From positions 1 through 47,018 of the forward strand of contig DASRJH010000224.1 of the NCBI GenBank assembly GCA_035649575.1: a stretch of DNA of 47,018 nucleotides, read 5' to 3'. A program made the translations under genes and the position numbers. The stretch is from DASVAL01 sp035649575 (GTDB taxonomy: Bacteria; Planctomycetota; UBA1135; UBA2386). The notes below the pieces were generated by a model. The model was not told the DNA's origin, ran no database searches, and saw only the letters and a program-made list of their open reading frames with translations. Shown here one piece after another: positions 7,277-15,672 of this stretch; position 1 is the first letter of the stretch, and the number at the start of each line of letters is the position of its first letter.

Positions 7277-9409
7277 ATGCCGAAGCCGAAATCGAGAGTG
7301 CGACGATTGCTGAGGACCCTCGGGATCGCCGCGGTGGCCTTGGTCGTGTTCCTGCTGCTGTTCATAGGGGCGTTCGTCTTCAACCCGTTCGAAGGCTCGA
7401 TGGCCCACCTGCCGGGCATCGTGCCGCGCGACATCAACTTCTTCGTGCGCAAGCAGCGTCTGGCCGACGATTTCGCGCAGTTCCCGGAGCCGAGGTTCTG
7501 GGCGTCGCTGGCCGATGCGCGCGGCTTCTCGGACCTCGTGAACGGCGGCGCCGCTCAGGAGTGGCGACGCGGCGGTCTCGACCGCTGCTTGCAGCAGGCG
7601 CGCGAAGCGTTCGAGAGCGTGCAAACGCAGAGCGACGGGTGGCTCGACGTGATGCGCGACCTGATCGGCACCGAGGTCATCTTCGCGGGTTACGAACAGG
7701 ACTACTCGCAGTCGCCACCTCGTCCGCTCGCCGAGCCCTGGTGGTGCTGCTACACGCGCGTGAGCTGGCGGGTGAAGGCCGCCTTCGGTCTCGCCGGCTT
7801 CGGCTTCGTGCAGGACCGGCTGCGCAGCTACGGCGTCGAGTTGACGAGCGACGGTGACCTGCTCGTCGCGAAGGTGCAGGGAATGCCGGCGCCGCTCTAC
7901 TGCAAGCGGCACCTCGACGTCCTCATGGTCGCGAATCACAAGGTGCTGCTCGAGAGGGGGCAGCGTCTGCTCGACGGCAGTCGCGACGAAGAGACCATCG
8001 GACAGATGCCCGCGTACACCGACGGCGCCTTGAAGAGGATCGAACGATGGAGCGATCTCAACTCGTCGGATGCGGCGAACGTGGTCGAGTTCGTCGTCGA
8101 GCCGAATGCGTTCGACGGGTTCCGACGCCTTGCCGCGAGTTGGCCGAACTCGCAGAACCGCGACAGCATGAACGAGCGTGTGCTCGCGAGCTTCCTGAAC
8201 CTGAAGGGCTGGCTGCAGGTGACAGGCGGCATCATGTTCGGCGATCAGGTGCTGGCGGCGACGGGCCAGGTCGGTCTGAACAGCAAGCAACACACGCCGT
8301 TCCAGGGCAGATTCTACAGCGCGGAGAAGCAGCGACGCGAAGACTGGCTCGACCCGTTCCTTTTGATGGTGCCCGACAACGCCTGCGCCGCGGCGGCGAT
8401 GCGCATGCCGGCCGGTGAGTTCCTGCACGCGATGTTCGAAGCGCTCGAGGAGGGTGAGAAGAACCAGCTCAACGAGGGCGTGCGCAGGGCGACCTTCTCG
8501 GGAACCCCGCTCAACGACATGCGCGATCTGATCGATCGCCTCAGCGTGGCATTCCTGCCGCGCACGGGGTTCGTGTTCCGTCGCAATCTGCCCGACACGA
8601 CGCGCGACGAAAAGACGGGCGAACTCATGGTGCCCGTCACGGCTCGATCGCCGATGCCGCAGGTGGCCTGGGTGTTCTGGTTGAGTCCCAACAGGTCGCA
8701 GCTCGTCCAGGAGCTCGTCACGATGCTGCAGAGCTACCACAGGGTTTTCAACCTGCTCAAGACGTGGCACCTCAGGGTTCCGTTCGGCGACAGCCACCTG
8801 CCCGAGCCCGTCTGGGAGTTCACGAACCCGCAGATCCCCGCGACGGGCGAGATCGCGATGATCGTGTTCCGCGAGTTCTTCGTCCTGTCCAACTCGGGTC
8901 CACTGATCCGCGACATCGTGCGCACGCGTTACGGCGCCCAGACTGGTGCCAGGTCGGCTCGCGAGCTGCCCGAGTTCGATCTGGCGCAACGGGAGCTTCC
9001 CGCCGAGTTGAACGGGATGATCTGGTTGCACGGCGAGAGCATGCTGCCGGTGATCGACGACTACATCGCGTTTGCGGAGACAGACAGCGCGTTGCCCGAT
9101 CAAGAGTGGATGATGCAGGGTCGGCCGGCGGCCGAAGAGCACGTGCGCCGCACGCGCTTCCCGCAGTATCCGAGCAAGGCGAGCATGCCGAAGTCGATGA
9201 CCGATCCGGGCGGCGACTTCGACGTGGCGGTCGGCGTCTACCTGCGCGAACTGTGGCAGCGAGAACGCACGAACTTCACGGCCGACGACCGCGAAGGCAT
9301 GAAGCAGCTCCGTGCGTTGGCGCAGATGCTGAAGGCTGCGTGCGTGCACGTGGAACTCGAGAACAACTACATCCGGTTCCAGGCTCGCATCATGGCCAAC
9401 TTCCGCTGA
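7277..9409 (+). CDS. large membrane-anchored protein of unknown function
   Basis: A 710-residue protein I do not recognise beyond its general shape. A basic N-terminus (MPKPKSRVRRLLRTLG) precedes one transmembrane helix at about residues 15-36 (IAAVALVVFLLLFIGAFVF). The remaining 670 residues are probably exported. They are mixed alpha/beta, with recurring phrases such as GIVPRDINFFVRKQ, VAWVFWLSPNRSQLVQ and AMIVFREFFVLSNSGPLI. I see no catalytic motif. The large size, single anchor and PRDxxFFVRK wording recall long hypothetical proteins of Planctomycetota, but this is memory-based. It is monocistronic, followed by tRNA-Leu. Confidence 0.75.
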   Translation: MPKPKSRVRRLLRTLGIAAVALVVFLLLFIGAFVFNPFEGSMAHLPGIVPRDINFFVRKQRLADDFAQFPEPRFWASLADARGFSDLVNGGAAQEWRRGGLDRCLQQAREAFESVQTQSDGWLDVMRDLIGTEVIFAGYEQDYSQSPPRPLAEPWWCCYTRVSWRVKAAFGLAGFGFVQDRLRSYGVELTSDGDLLVAKVQGMPAPLYCKRHLDVLMVANHKVLLERGQRLLDGSRDEETIGQMPAYTDGALKRIERWSDLNSSDAANVVEFVVEPNAFDGFRRLAASWPNSQNRDSMNERVLASFLNLKGWLQVTGGIMFGDQVLAATGQVGLNSKQHTPFQGRFYSAEKQRREDWLDPFLLMVPDNACAAAAMRMPAGEFLHAMFEALEEGEKNQLNEGVRRATFSGTPLNDMRDLIDRLSVAFLPRTGFVFRRNLPDTTRDEKTGELMVPVTARSPMPQVAWVFWLSPNRSQLVQELVTMLQSYHRVFNLLKTWHLRVPFGDSHLPEPVWEFTNPQIPATGEIAMIVFREFFVLSNSGPLIRDIVRTRYGAQTGARSARELPEFDLAQRELPAELNGMIWLHGESMLPVIDDYIAFAETDSALPDQEWMMQGRPAAEEHVRRTRFPQYPSKASMPKSMTDPGGDFDVAVGVYLRELWQRERTNFTADDREGMKQLRALAQMLKAACVHVELENNYIRFQARIMANFR

Positions 9410-9460
9410 GGCGGGTTGAAATCAGGCCGCAGGCCGCTACTGTCTTCGCGCTCGCGACCG

Positions 9461-9548
9461 GCCCAGGTGGCGGAATTGGCAGACGCACCAGCTTGAGGTG
9501 CTGGCGCCCCTAAAGGGCTTGCAGGTTCAACTCCTGTCCTGGGCACCA
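9461..9548 (+). tRNA. tRNA-Leu(GAG)
   Basis: An 88-nt class II tRNA with encoded CCA. The acceptor stem pairs GCCCAGG with CCTGGGC, followed by discriminator A and CCA at 9546-9548. The anticodon arm is CCAGC-TTGAGGT-GCTGG, giving anticodon GAG, which reads CUC and CUU leucine codons. A long variable arm (GCGCCCCTAAAGGGCT region) and the T arm GCAGG-TTCAACT-CCTGT are present. The long variable arm and A73 are leucine identity features. Confidence 0.96.
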
Positions 9549-9637
9549 CTCCCGCGAGCAGCCACCTGGGCAGTCTCGCAAACCTGTCGCGCTGTGCGGC
9601 CGGTGTGTCACAGGGTTGGCGCCGCACTGCGTGCGCT

Positions 9638-9658
9638 GGTGTTGCGTCCTGCAACACC
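9638..9658 (+). terminator. hairpin downstream of tRNA-Leu
   Basis: GGTGTTGC and GCAACACC form a perfect 8-bp stem around a 5-nt loop (GTCCT), about 90 bp after the tRNA and about 95 bp before the pseudopilin gene. There is no T tract, so it could be a tRNA processing/termination structure or a leader element of the pseudopilin operon. Confidence 0.35.
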
Positions 9659-9753
9659 TGCTCGACGACGCGTGCTCGCGCGCCATCGCCGCACGAGGCT
9701 GCGCCGATGGCGAGCCTCAAGCGAGCGGTTTCGCGCGACCGATACGTTTCGCC

Positions 9754-10602
9754 ATGAGGCTACCCGAAGGCCGGGCGGAGACTCATCCGCAGCCACTGCC
9801 GAGGCGGCAGCCGGTCGCTCACGGCTTCACGCTGCTCGAGCTGATGATCGTGTGTGCGATCCTCTCGATCATCGCGGGCATGGGTGTGCCTCAGTATCTC
9901 TCGGCGCTGCGCACCGCGCGCATCGGCAAGGCCAGGCACGAGCTCGTCACGATCTCCAACGCGATCGCTGCCTACCAGGCCAACAACGGCGGTCACCTGC
10001 CGTTGACGCTCTATCAGGCCGGCTTTGGCGGCAGGCTCGACCCGTGGGGTCTGCCGTACTGCTATCTGAACTACGCGGACGGCACCGGCGACGGACTCGA
10101 GTGGGCGATCAAGGCAGGGCTCGTCGACCCATCGGCAGTGGTGACGGTCTCGATGGGCGCTGGCGCAGGCGGCGCACCGGGCCCGAGGTTGGCGGGGTTC
10201 CTGCTTCCGTCCCTGGTCCCGCAGTCGCCGGGCGGCCGGCAGGGCACGCAGCAGACGGGAGCTCAAGGCGCGCAAACGGGAGCTCAAGGCGTGATCGACG
10301 TCGCCACGTCCGATCCGGCCCCAATCGGGAAGATCGTTGCCAATCTCGTGCGCCCCATCGCGCCCGACGAACTGGCTGGCCTGACCGGTTCGTTGGTGAG
10401 TGGCGCCAAGGTCTACACGACCGTGCCGATCGACCAGACGCGTCGCCGCGATCGCTACCTGTTCCCGCTCAACACGGACTACGACCTCTTCAGTCTCGGT
10501 CCGAACGGGCTCACGTCGGTCTCCCTCGGCGAGAGTCTCGCCCAGGACGATGTCATCCGCGCCAACAACGGCGGCTTCTTCGGCACAGCATCGGAGTACT
10601 AG
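9754..10602 (+). CDS. type II secretion/pilin-like pseudopilin (GspG-like)
   Basis: A 282-residue prepilin-like protein. After a 24-residue basic leader comes the prepilin peptidase site VAHG|FTLLELMIVCAILSI, with glycine at -1, phenylalanine at +1 and glutamate at +5, then a hydrophobic helix. The following RHELVTISNAIAAYQANNGG with DPWGLPYCYL resembles the GspG major pseudopilin. It is about twice the size of GspG because of a Gly/Gln-rich insert near residues 135-185 holding a short repeat (TGAQGAQTGAQG, residues 168-179). ATG 9754 gives a normal-length leader. It is the first gene of an operon with a HAMP protein (3 bp downstream) and a histidine kinase. No secretion ATPase or secretin lies nearby. 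Confidence 0.85.
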   Translation: MRLPEGRAETHPQPLPRRQPVAHGFTLLELMIVCAILSIIAGMGVPQYLSALRTARIGKARHELVTISNAIAAYQANNGGHLPLTLYQAGFGGRLDPWGLPYCYLNYADGTGDGLEWAIKAGLVDPSAVVTVSMGAGAGGAPGPRLAGFLLPSLVPQSPGGRQGTQQTGAQGAQTGAQGVIDVATSDPAPIGKIVANLVRPIAPDELAGLTGSLVSGAKVYTTVPIDQTRRRDRYLFPLNTDYDLFSLGPNGLTSVSLGESLAQDDVIRANNGGFFGTASEY

Positions 10603-10605
10603 ATC

Positions 10606-11256
10606 ATGGGAAGAGGCTCCTTGCGCCGGCGGCTCGTCGTCGATTCGAAGCTGCAGGGCAGCTTGTGCGCGCACATCCTGTTCTACGGCGGAATCATGCT
10701 CGCCTGCGTCGCCGCGGGCATCTTCCTGCCGCTGCTGCAGGGGCTCGACAACCCTCCGCGCGCGCCCGGTCTCGACGACCGCGCCGTCGTGATGGTCTAC
10801 ATGCACGAGCGCTTCTGGGGCATCGCGCTGCTCTGCTTCGCCCTCGTCGGGTTTGGCGCGCTCAAGCTCTCCCATCGCATCGCGGGGCCGCTCGTGCGCG
10901 CCAAGCGCAACCTTCGGCTTCTCGCCGACGGCAAGCTGACGCCGCCGCTGCGCACGCGCCGCAGCGACTACCTGAAGGAGGAGGTGGACTGTCTGAACCA
11001 GGCAGTGGCGGGAGTCACGGAGCGCGTCGCGGCCATCCGCAGCGCGCAGGTCGCCGTGAGCCGTGAGCTGGCGGCGGCGCTGGCAGCACTGCCCCGGCAT
11101 GCGGCTGCAGACCTCGAGCCGCTGGTCGTCGCGAACCGCGAGCTGGAGCGCAGTGTCGATGCGTTCTCGACTCTGGATCCATGCGACCATGTGATCCCGG
11201 GCCAGGCGATGCGGCCCGCGGCACTTGCCCTCACGGCGGGCGGCGAGGTCCGCTGA
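10606..11256 (+). CDS. two-helix membrane protein with IAGP-type HAMP segment
   Basis: A 216-residue inner-membrane protein. Two hydrophobic helices lie at about residues 22-44 and 70-88. They are followed by LSHRIAGPLVRAKRNLRLLA, then DGKLTPPLRTRRSDYLKEE, a HAMP-like linker with the IAGP signature, and then a helical tail. No kinase or methyl-accepting domain follows. A similar protein occurs at 27470 (LSNRVSGPEFR...RRGDLL), also in an operon with a prepilin-like or membrane-anchored partner. It starts 3 bp after the pseudopilin and ends directly against the GTG of the histidine kinase, so the three are co-transcribed. It may pass a signal from the pseudopilin-containing structure to the kinase; this is inference. 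Confidence 0.78.
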   Translation: MGRGSLRRRLVVDSKLQGSLCAHILFYGGIMLACVAAGIFLPLLQGLDNPPRAPGLDDRAVVMVYMHERFWGIALLCFALVGFGALKLSHRIAGPLVRAKRNLRLLADGKLTPPLRTRRSDYLKEEVDCLNQAVAGVTERVAAIRSAQVAVSRELAAALAALPRHAAADLEPLVVANRELERSVDAFSTLDPCDHVIPGQAMRPAALALTAGGEVR

Positions 11257-13050
11257 GTGGTCGGACGCATTGGTGAGCCGCGGATCGGCGTGCTGGCGTC
11301 GCGCATCGGCCGTCGCTTCGTCGTGATGTTCCTCGGCTGCGCGCTGCTGCCGTTGGTGGCGTTCTCCTGGCTGACGCTGAGCCGGGTCACCGAGCAGATG
11401 AAGGACGATGCGCGCGAGTCCCTGCACCTCGGCGCCAAGACGGCGGGCATGGGTATTGCCGCGCGTCTGAGCCAGGTCGTGGGCGACCTGGCCGTGGTGA
11501 GCGATCTCGTCGAGCACGAGGGTACGGTCGTCGCCCGCGGAAGGGACCGCCTGAATCATGCTGCCGCGATGTGCAGCGCCGTATGGATCGTCGACGGCCA
11601 GCACATCGAACTGCTGCGCGGTGAGCAGGTGTTGCTGCTGCCGGTCTTCACCTCCGACGAGCGCGCGCACCTCGCTGCGGGCAAGACGCTCGTGCGGACC
11701 GTGGGCTCGCCGCCCCAGCTCGCCGTCATTCGCACAGCCGGTTCGCAGCCGGCGGCATCGCGACTGCTCGTCGCTTCGCTGGACCGGGACAGGTTCTGGA
11801 GCGCCGACGAACTTCGCAGTGCGGGGTCGGAGTTCGCGGTCTTCGACACGGACGGCCATGCCGTCGTTCATTCCTCGCCGCAGCCGCCGTCCGCGGCCGC
11901 GTTGCTGACAGCAGTCAAACTGAACCCGGCATCGGGCTCCATCGAGTGGAGTGTCGACGGTGAGCCTCAACTTGCGCGCTACTGGCGGGTGTTCCTGTGG
12001 CCGCAATACCACTTCGACATGCTCGTCGTGCATTCCAAGTCGCGTCGTGAGGCGTTGGGTGTGCTCGACGATTTTTCGCGCTCGATGCTGCTGGCCGCGA
12101 TCTGCACATTGCTCTGCGTGCTCGGCGCGAGCCTCGTTCAGATGCGCCGCACGCTCGGCCCGATCATGTCGTTGCATGCAGCCACGAGTCGGGTCGCGAC
12201 GGGTGACTTCGGCGTGCGTGTCCTGGTCTCGAGCCGCGACGAATTCGGCGACCTCGGCGCTGCCTTCAATCACATGGCGGAGCAGCTCGCGGAGAGCGTG
12301 CGGCGGCGCGAGCAGACCGAACGCGAGCTCACGGCCTCGCGCGACGCCGCGTTGGCCGCGGCGCGGGCAAAAGCCGAGTTCGTCACGAACGTCTCCCACG
12401 AGTTCCGCACGCCGATGACGGAGATCCTCGGAGCAGCCGAGATCCTGAGCCAGCTCGAGTCGGGGGACGACGCGTCGCGTCTCGAGTTCTCGTCGATCAC
12501 CCTCAGCGGCGCGCGCCGGCTCGCGCGGCTCGTCGACGACGTGCTCGAGCTCGGCTCCACCAACGCCTGGCAGCTGGAGCCCGTCGACGTCGCTGCGTCG
12601 ATCGCCGCTGCGATCGAAGCCATGCCACCCGAGGTGCGCGGGCGCATCCGGTCCGAGGTCGCCCCCGACCTCCCGCGCGTGATTGGCAGCGCGTTGCGGC
12701 TCACGAACACCTGGCGCCGCTTGCTCGACAACGCGGGGAAGTTCAGCGAACGCGGCAAACCGATCGAGGTGTTCGCACGGCGGCGCGGCGGCGAGGTCGT
12801 GGTCGAGATCGTCGACTGCGGCGTCGGTATTGCGAAGTCCGAGCTCGGCCGGATCTTCGAGCCGTTCCGGCAGGTCGGTCGCGACCAGATGATCGACAAG
12901 GCCCGCGGCGCGGGTCTCGGTCTTGCCCTCACGAAGAGCACGATCGAACGGCACGGTGGGCGCATCGAGGTGGCGAGCACGCTCGGCGAAGGGTCGACGT
13001 TCCGCGTGATCCTGCCCGTGCATGTGCCGGCGGCCGTGCCGATCGGCTGA
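11257..13050 (+). CDS. membrane sensor histidine kinase
   Basis: A 597-residue sensor kinase. TM1 lies at about residues 20-40 (FVVMFLGCALLPLVAFSWL), followed by an extracytoplasmic sensor of about 230 residues (Cache-like by size and style), TM2 at about 277-296 and a HAMP domain (TSRVATGDFGVRVLVSSRDE). The HisKA domain has H381 in VSHEFRTPMTEIL. The HATPase has RLLDNAGKF (N box), DCGVGIAK (G1), IFEPFRQVGR (F box) and GAGLGLALTKS (G2). All boxes needed for ATP binding and autophosphorylation are present. GTG 11257 abuts the TGA of the HAMP gene. No response regulator is adjacent, so its partner lies elsewhere. Confidence 0.92.
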   Translation: MVGRIGEPRIGVLASRIGRRFVVMFLGCALLPLVAFSWLTLSRVTEQMKDDARESLHLGAKTAGMGIAARLSQVVGDLAVVSDLVEHEGTVVARGRDRLNHAAAMCSAVWIVDGQHIELLRGEQVLLLPVFTSDERAHLAAGKTLVRTVGSPPQLAVIRTAGSQPAASRLLVASLDRDRFWSADELRSAGSEFAVFDTDGHAVVHSSPQPPSAAALLTAVKLNPASGSIEWSVDGEPQLARYWRVFLWPQYHFDMLVVHSKSRREALGVLDDFSRSMLLAAICTLLCVLGASLVQMRRTLGPIMSLHAATSRVATGDFGVRVLVSSRDEFGDLGAAFNHMAEQLAESVRRREQTERELTASRDAALAAARAKAEFVTNVSHEFRTPMTEILGAAEILSQLESGDDASRLEFSSITLSGARRLARLVDDVLELGSTNAWQLEPVDVAASIAAAIEAMPPEVRGRIRSEVAPDLPRVIGSALRLTNTWRRLLDNAGKFSERGKPIEVFARRRGGEVVVEIVDCGVGIAKSELGRIFEPFRQVGRDQMIDKARGAGLGLALTKSTIERHGGRIEVASTLGEGSTFRVILPVHVPAAVPIG

Positions 13051-13084
13051 GGCCCGGCGAGCCGGAATCCAGCGGAGCGGGGAT

Positions 13085-14527
13085 TCAGCGCACCGCGCCT
13101 TGCAGCGTTGCCCAGAGGTCGGCGACGTGTTCGCGTTCGGTCGAGAGGGCTCCGATGGAGACACGGACGAGCCAACGGCCGTCGAGCTGGACAGGTGTCA
13201 GCCAGCCCATGCCCGTGCGCTGTACGGCTTCGATCAGGGCCAGCGTGTGGCGGTCGAGGGCCTCGCCGGCGAGCCCCGGCGGCTCGTGCCGGAAGCACAC
13301 GGTCTGCAGCGGTGCGGGGGCGAACAACCGCCACGGCGGCGTCGCCGCGATGCGTTCGGCGAGCCACTTCGCATTCGCGAGATCGCGGCGCAGGCGTGCC
13401 TGGAGTCGTTCGGTGCCGTGTGTGCGGATCAAAGCCCAGAGCTTCAGCGCACGGAACCGCCGGCCCAGTGCCACGCCCCAGTCGCGGTAGTTCTTGACGC
13501 GCTCGTCGACGGAACTGCGCAGGTAGCTGGGGTTGGTCGACATCACGCGCACGAGGTGCTCCTCGTCGCGCACGAAGTACACCGAGCAGTCGAAGGCGGC
13601 ACCGAGCCACTTGTGCGGGTTCACGACGATGGAATCGGCGCCCTCGATGCCCTGCCACAGCCGGCGGCATTCGGGCAGGATCATCGCGGAGCCGGCCATC
13701 GCCGCGTCGACGTGCAGCCAAAGTCCGTGGCGTCGGGCGAGCTCGGCGCAGGCGCCGATCGGGTCCATGGCTGTCGTCGCCGTCGTTCCGGTCGTCGCGA
13801 CGATTGCACACGGGCGCAGTCCCGCTGCGATGTCAGTCGCGATGCAGCGGTCCAGCGCTGCTGCATCGAGCGCGCGGGCGGCGTCGACGTCGATCTTGCG
13901 CAACCAGTGGCGGCCGAAACCGGCTAGCAGGGCGGCTTTCTCGATCGAGCTGTGTGCGTCGCGGCTCGTGTAGACGACGAGCGGCCGGCCGCCGTCCTGC
14001 AAGCCCATGCCCGAAGCAGCGTGGCCCGTGCTGCGTTCGCGGGCACAGATCAGGGCCAACAGCGAGCCGGTCGATGCCGTGTCCTGGATGACTCCGTGCC
14101 AGGCAACAGAGAGACCGTTCATCTGTCGCAACCAGTCGACGACACGCTCCTCGAGTTCGGTGAGCGCTGGCGCCGACTGCCAGGACAGCCCGAGCACTCC
14201 GAGGCCCGTGCTCAAGAAGTCCCCGAGCACGGAGGCGAGATCGCCGTTGCTCGGGAAGTAGCCGAAGAAGCGCGGGTGCTGCCAGTGCGAGAGCGCGGGC
14301 AGGATCTTGCGGTCGATGTCGGCGAGCACTGCGGCGAAGCCCTCGGGTGCGCGCGGTGGCTGCTCTGGCAGCGATGCGAGCACTTCGCCGGGCCGTGTGG
14401 CAGTCTGGATCGGCAGCTGGCCCGCGCGCGTGCGGTAGTCGGCGATCCAATCGACGACCTGGTGGCCGAAGCGACGGAAGTCCTCGGGGCTCATCGACAG
14501 CAGGTCGTCGGGTGGGGGGGCGCTCAT
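13085..14527 (-). CDS. PLP-dependent group II amino acid decarboxylase
   Basis: A 480-residue decarboxylase of the aromatic-L-amino-acid/glutamate family (fold type I). Motifs in order: DFRRFGHQVVDWIADY at the N-terminus, HPRFFGYFPSNGDLASVLGD, the cofactor contacts in TASTGSLLALICAR, DAHSSIEKAALLAGFG, HVDAAMAGSAMILPE and the Schiff-base lysine in VNPHKWLGAAFDCSV. This matches tyrosine/tryptophan/DOPA decarboxylases in order and length, but the substrate cannot be fixed. The product would be a biogenic amine. ATG 14527 fits the family start. It converges on the histidine kinase gene with 34 bp between them, where GAATCC/GGATTC could form a small hairpin. Confidence 0.9.
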   Translation of the reverse strand: MSAPPPDDLLSMSPEDFRRFGHQVVDWIADYRTRAGQLPIQTATRPGEVLASLPEQPPRAPEGFAAVLADIDRKILPALSHWQHPRFFGYFPSNGDLASVLGDFLSTGLGVLGLSWQSAPALTELEERVVDWLRQMNGLSVAWHGVIQDTASTGSLLALICARERSTGHAASGMGLQDGGRPLVVYTSRDAHSSIEKAALLAGFGRHWLRKIDVDAARALDAAALDRCIATDIAAGLRPCAIVATTGTTATTAMDPIGACAELARRHGLWLHVDAAMAGSAMILPECRRLWQGIEGADSIVVNPHKWLGAAFDCSVYFVRDEEHLVRVMSTNPSYLRSSVDERVKNYRDWGVALGRRFRALKLWALIRTHGTERLQARLRRDLANAKWLAERIAATPPWRLFAPAPLQTVCFRHEPPGLAGEALDRHTLALIEAVQRTGMGWLTPVQLDGRWLVRVSIGALSTEREHVADLWATLQGAVR

Positions 14528-14777
14528 TGCTGGAATCGAGGTCTGGCGCGCGAGCCGATGCCGCGCGCCCGTTGTGCGATGGGACAGTGGCGATGGGACG
14601 GGCGTTTCCGCCGCATTCGCTCTCCTATCACGACGAGCGGCAGGCGCCACACAATTGCGGACGCGTTCGTTCGCATGCACGCCGGGGCGACAAGGGCCGT
14701 GGAAGCGAGCGTCCTCTGTGTATGCTCATGCGTTCCCAACTCGTGGGTGTCGGCCATGAGGTGGCACCCGGATCCCG

Positions 14778-15656
14778 ATGAAGAGTCAGCACGAAAACTC
14801 CGAACCGTCGCGTCCCACGCAGGCGCAGATCGCCGCAGCGATCGACCTGCTCGGCGACGACCGGGGTCCGATCCAGGCCGCGGCCCGCGAGCGTCTGTTG
14901 CAGTGGGGAGACCTCGCCGTGGCGCTGCTGCGCGAGGGCGCCGAAGCGGACCACGTGCGCACGCGGACCCGTTGCCGGGCCGTGCTGCGCACGCTCGAGA
15001 TCCGCGGTTGTCTGCGGCGATTCTCCAAGTTGCGGCTCGGCCGGCTCGGACGCGGATCGGCTCCTGCACTGCTCGAGGGCGCGGTGCTGCTCTCCAAGAT
15101 GGTGCGCACGTTCGTGCCCGAGGCGACGGAGCTGGCGGCGCGCCTGCGGCGTCACGCGACCGAGCTGCGGGCCGATCTCGTGGGCCGAAGTCTGCCGACC
15201 TGCGCGCGATTGCTCGCGGAACGCCTGCACGACACGCTCGGGTTGCAAGGCGGCCGGGCCAGCGTGCTCGAACTCGACCATGTGCTGATCGATCGGGTCC
15301 TCGAGCAGCGCACCGGAATCCCGGTCTCGTTGTCGCTGATCTACCTGCTCGTCGCGCGGTGGGCCGGTCTCTCGGTGGCCGGCGTCGCGTTGCCGGACCA
15401 TTTCCTCGTGCGATTGCAAGGCGTGCGACCCGTGCTCGTCGATCCCTACCACGGCGGCCGCACGATCACGAAGGCGGATTGTGCTCGCTATCTGCGCTCG
15501 AGCGGTCACGATCAGGTGCGCGATCATCTTCGCGACCTGACCGATCGTGAGCTGCTGGTCCACTATCTGCGCTGCCTGCAGCTGGCCGCCCGCCATCGCG
15601 CGGCGCCCGAGACCGAACAGACCCTGGGGCACGCGCTCGCGTTGCTCGAGACCTGA
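14778..15656 (+). CDS. SirB1/transglutaminase-like family protein
   Basis: A 292-residue protein of the SirB1/Transglut_core2 type. The conserved core is DRVLEQRTGIPVSLSLIYLL then VARWAGLSVAGVALPDHFLVRL and VDPYHGGRTIT, the typical IPxSLxxxY...GxxLPxHFLVR...DPxxGG pattern. These proteins keep a transglutaminase-like fold but usually lack the catalytic cysteine, as here where serine occupies the helix start. They are often regulators or tied to protein modification; the exact role is unknown. The N-terminal 150 residues are helical. ATG 14778 is used. The gene is 16 bp upstream of the lipoprotein at 15673. Confidence 0.8.
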   Translation: MKSQHENSEPSRPTQAQIAAAIDLLGDDRGPIQAAARERLLQWGDLAVALLREGAEADHVRTRTRCRAVLRTLEIRGCLRRFSKLRLGRLGRGSAPALLEGAVLLSKMVRTFVPEATELAARLRRHATELRADLVGRSLPTCARLLAERLHDTLGLQGGRASVLELDHVLIDRVLEQRTGIPVSLSLIYLLVARWAGLSVAGVALPDHFLVRLQGVRPVLVDPYHGGRTITKADCARYLRSSGHDQVRDHLRDLTDRELLVHYLRCLQLAARHRAAPETEQTLGHALALLET

Positions 15657-15659
15657 CAT

Positions 15660-15665
15660 TACGGT
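15660..15665 (+). promoter_or_regulatory. possible -10 element, leaderless start of ceramidase-like gene
   Basis: TACGGT ends 7 nt before the GTG at 15673, the distance expected between a -10 box and +1. There is no Shine-Dalgarno sequence in the gap. The -35 region falls inside the preceding gene and is not clear. Confidence 0.33.
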
Positions 15666-15672
15666 TGCACGC

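Noticed and set aside
7262..9349. Open frame of about 700 codons on the minus strand
   Set aside because: The plus-strand frame has a proper signal-anchor and normal amino acid make-up; the minus frame is Arg/His-rich without domains.
9760..13164. Very long open frame (over 1100 codons) on the minus strand
   Set aside because: It is antisense to the pseudopilin-HAMP-kinase operon, whose three proteins have clear motifs. Its product is Arg/His/Glu-rich with no domain, an effect of high GC at third positions.
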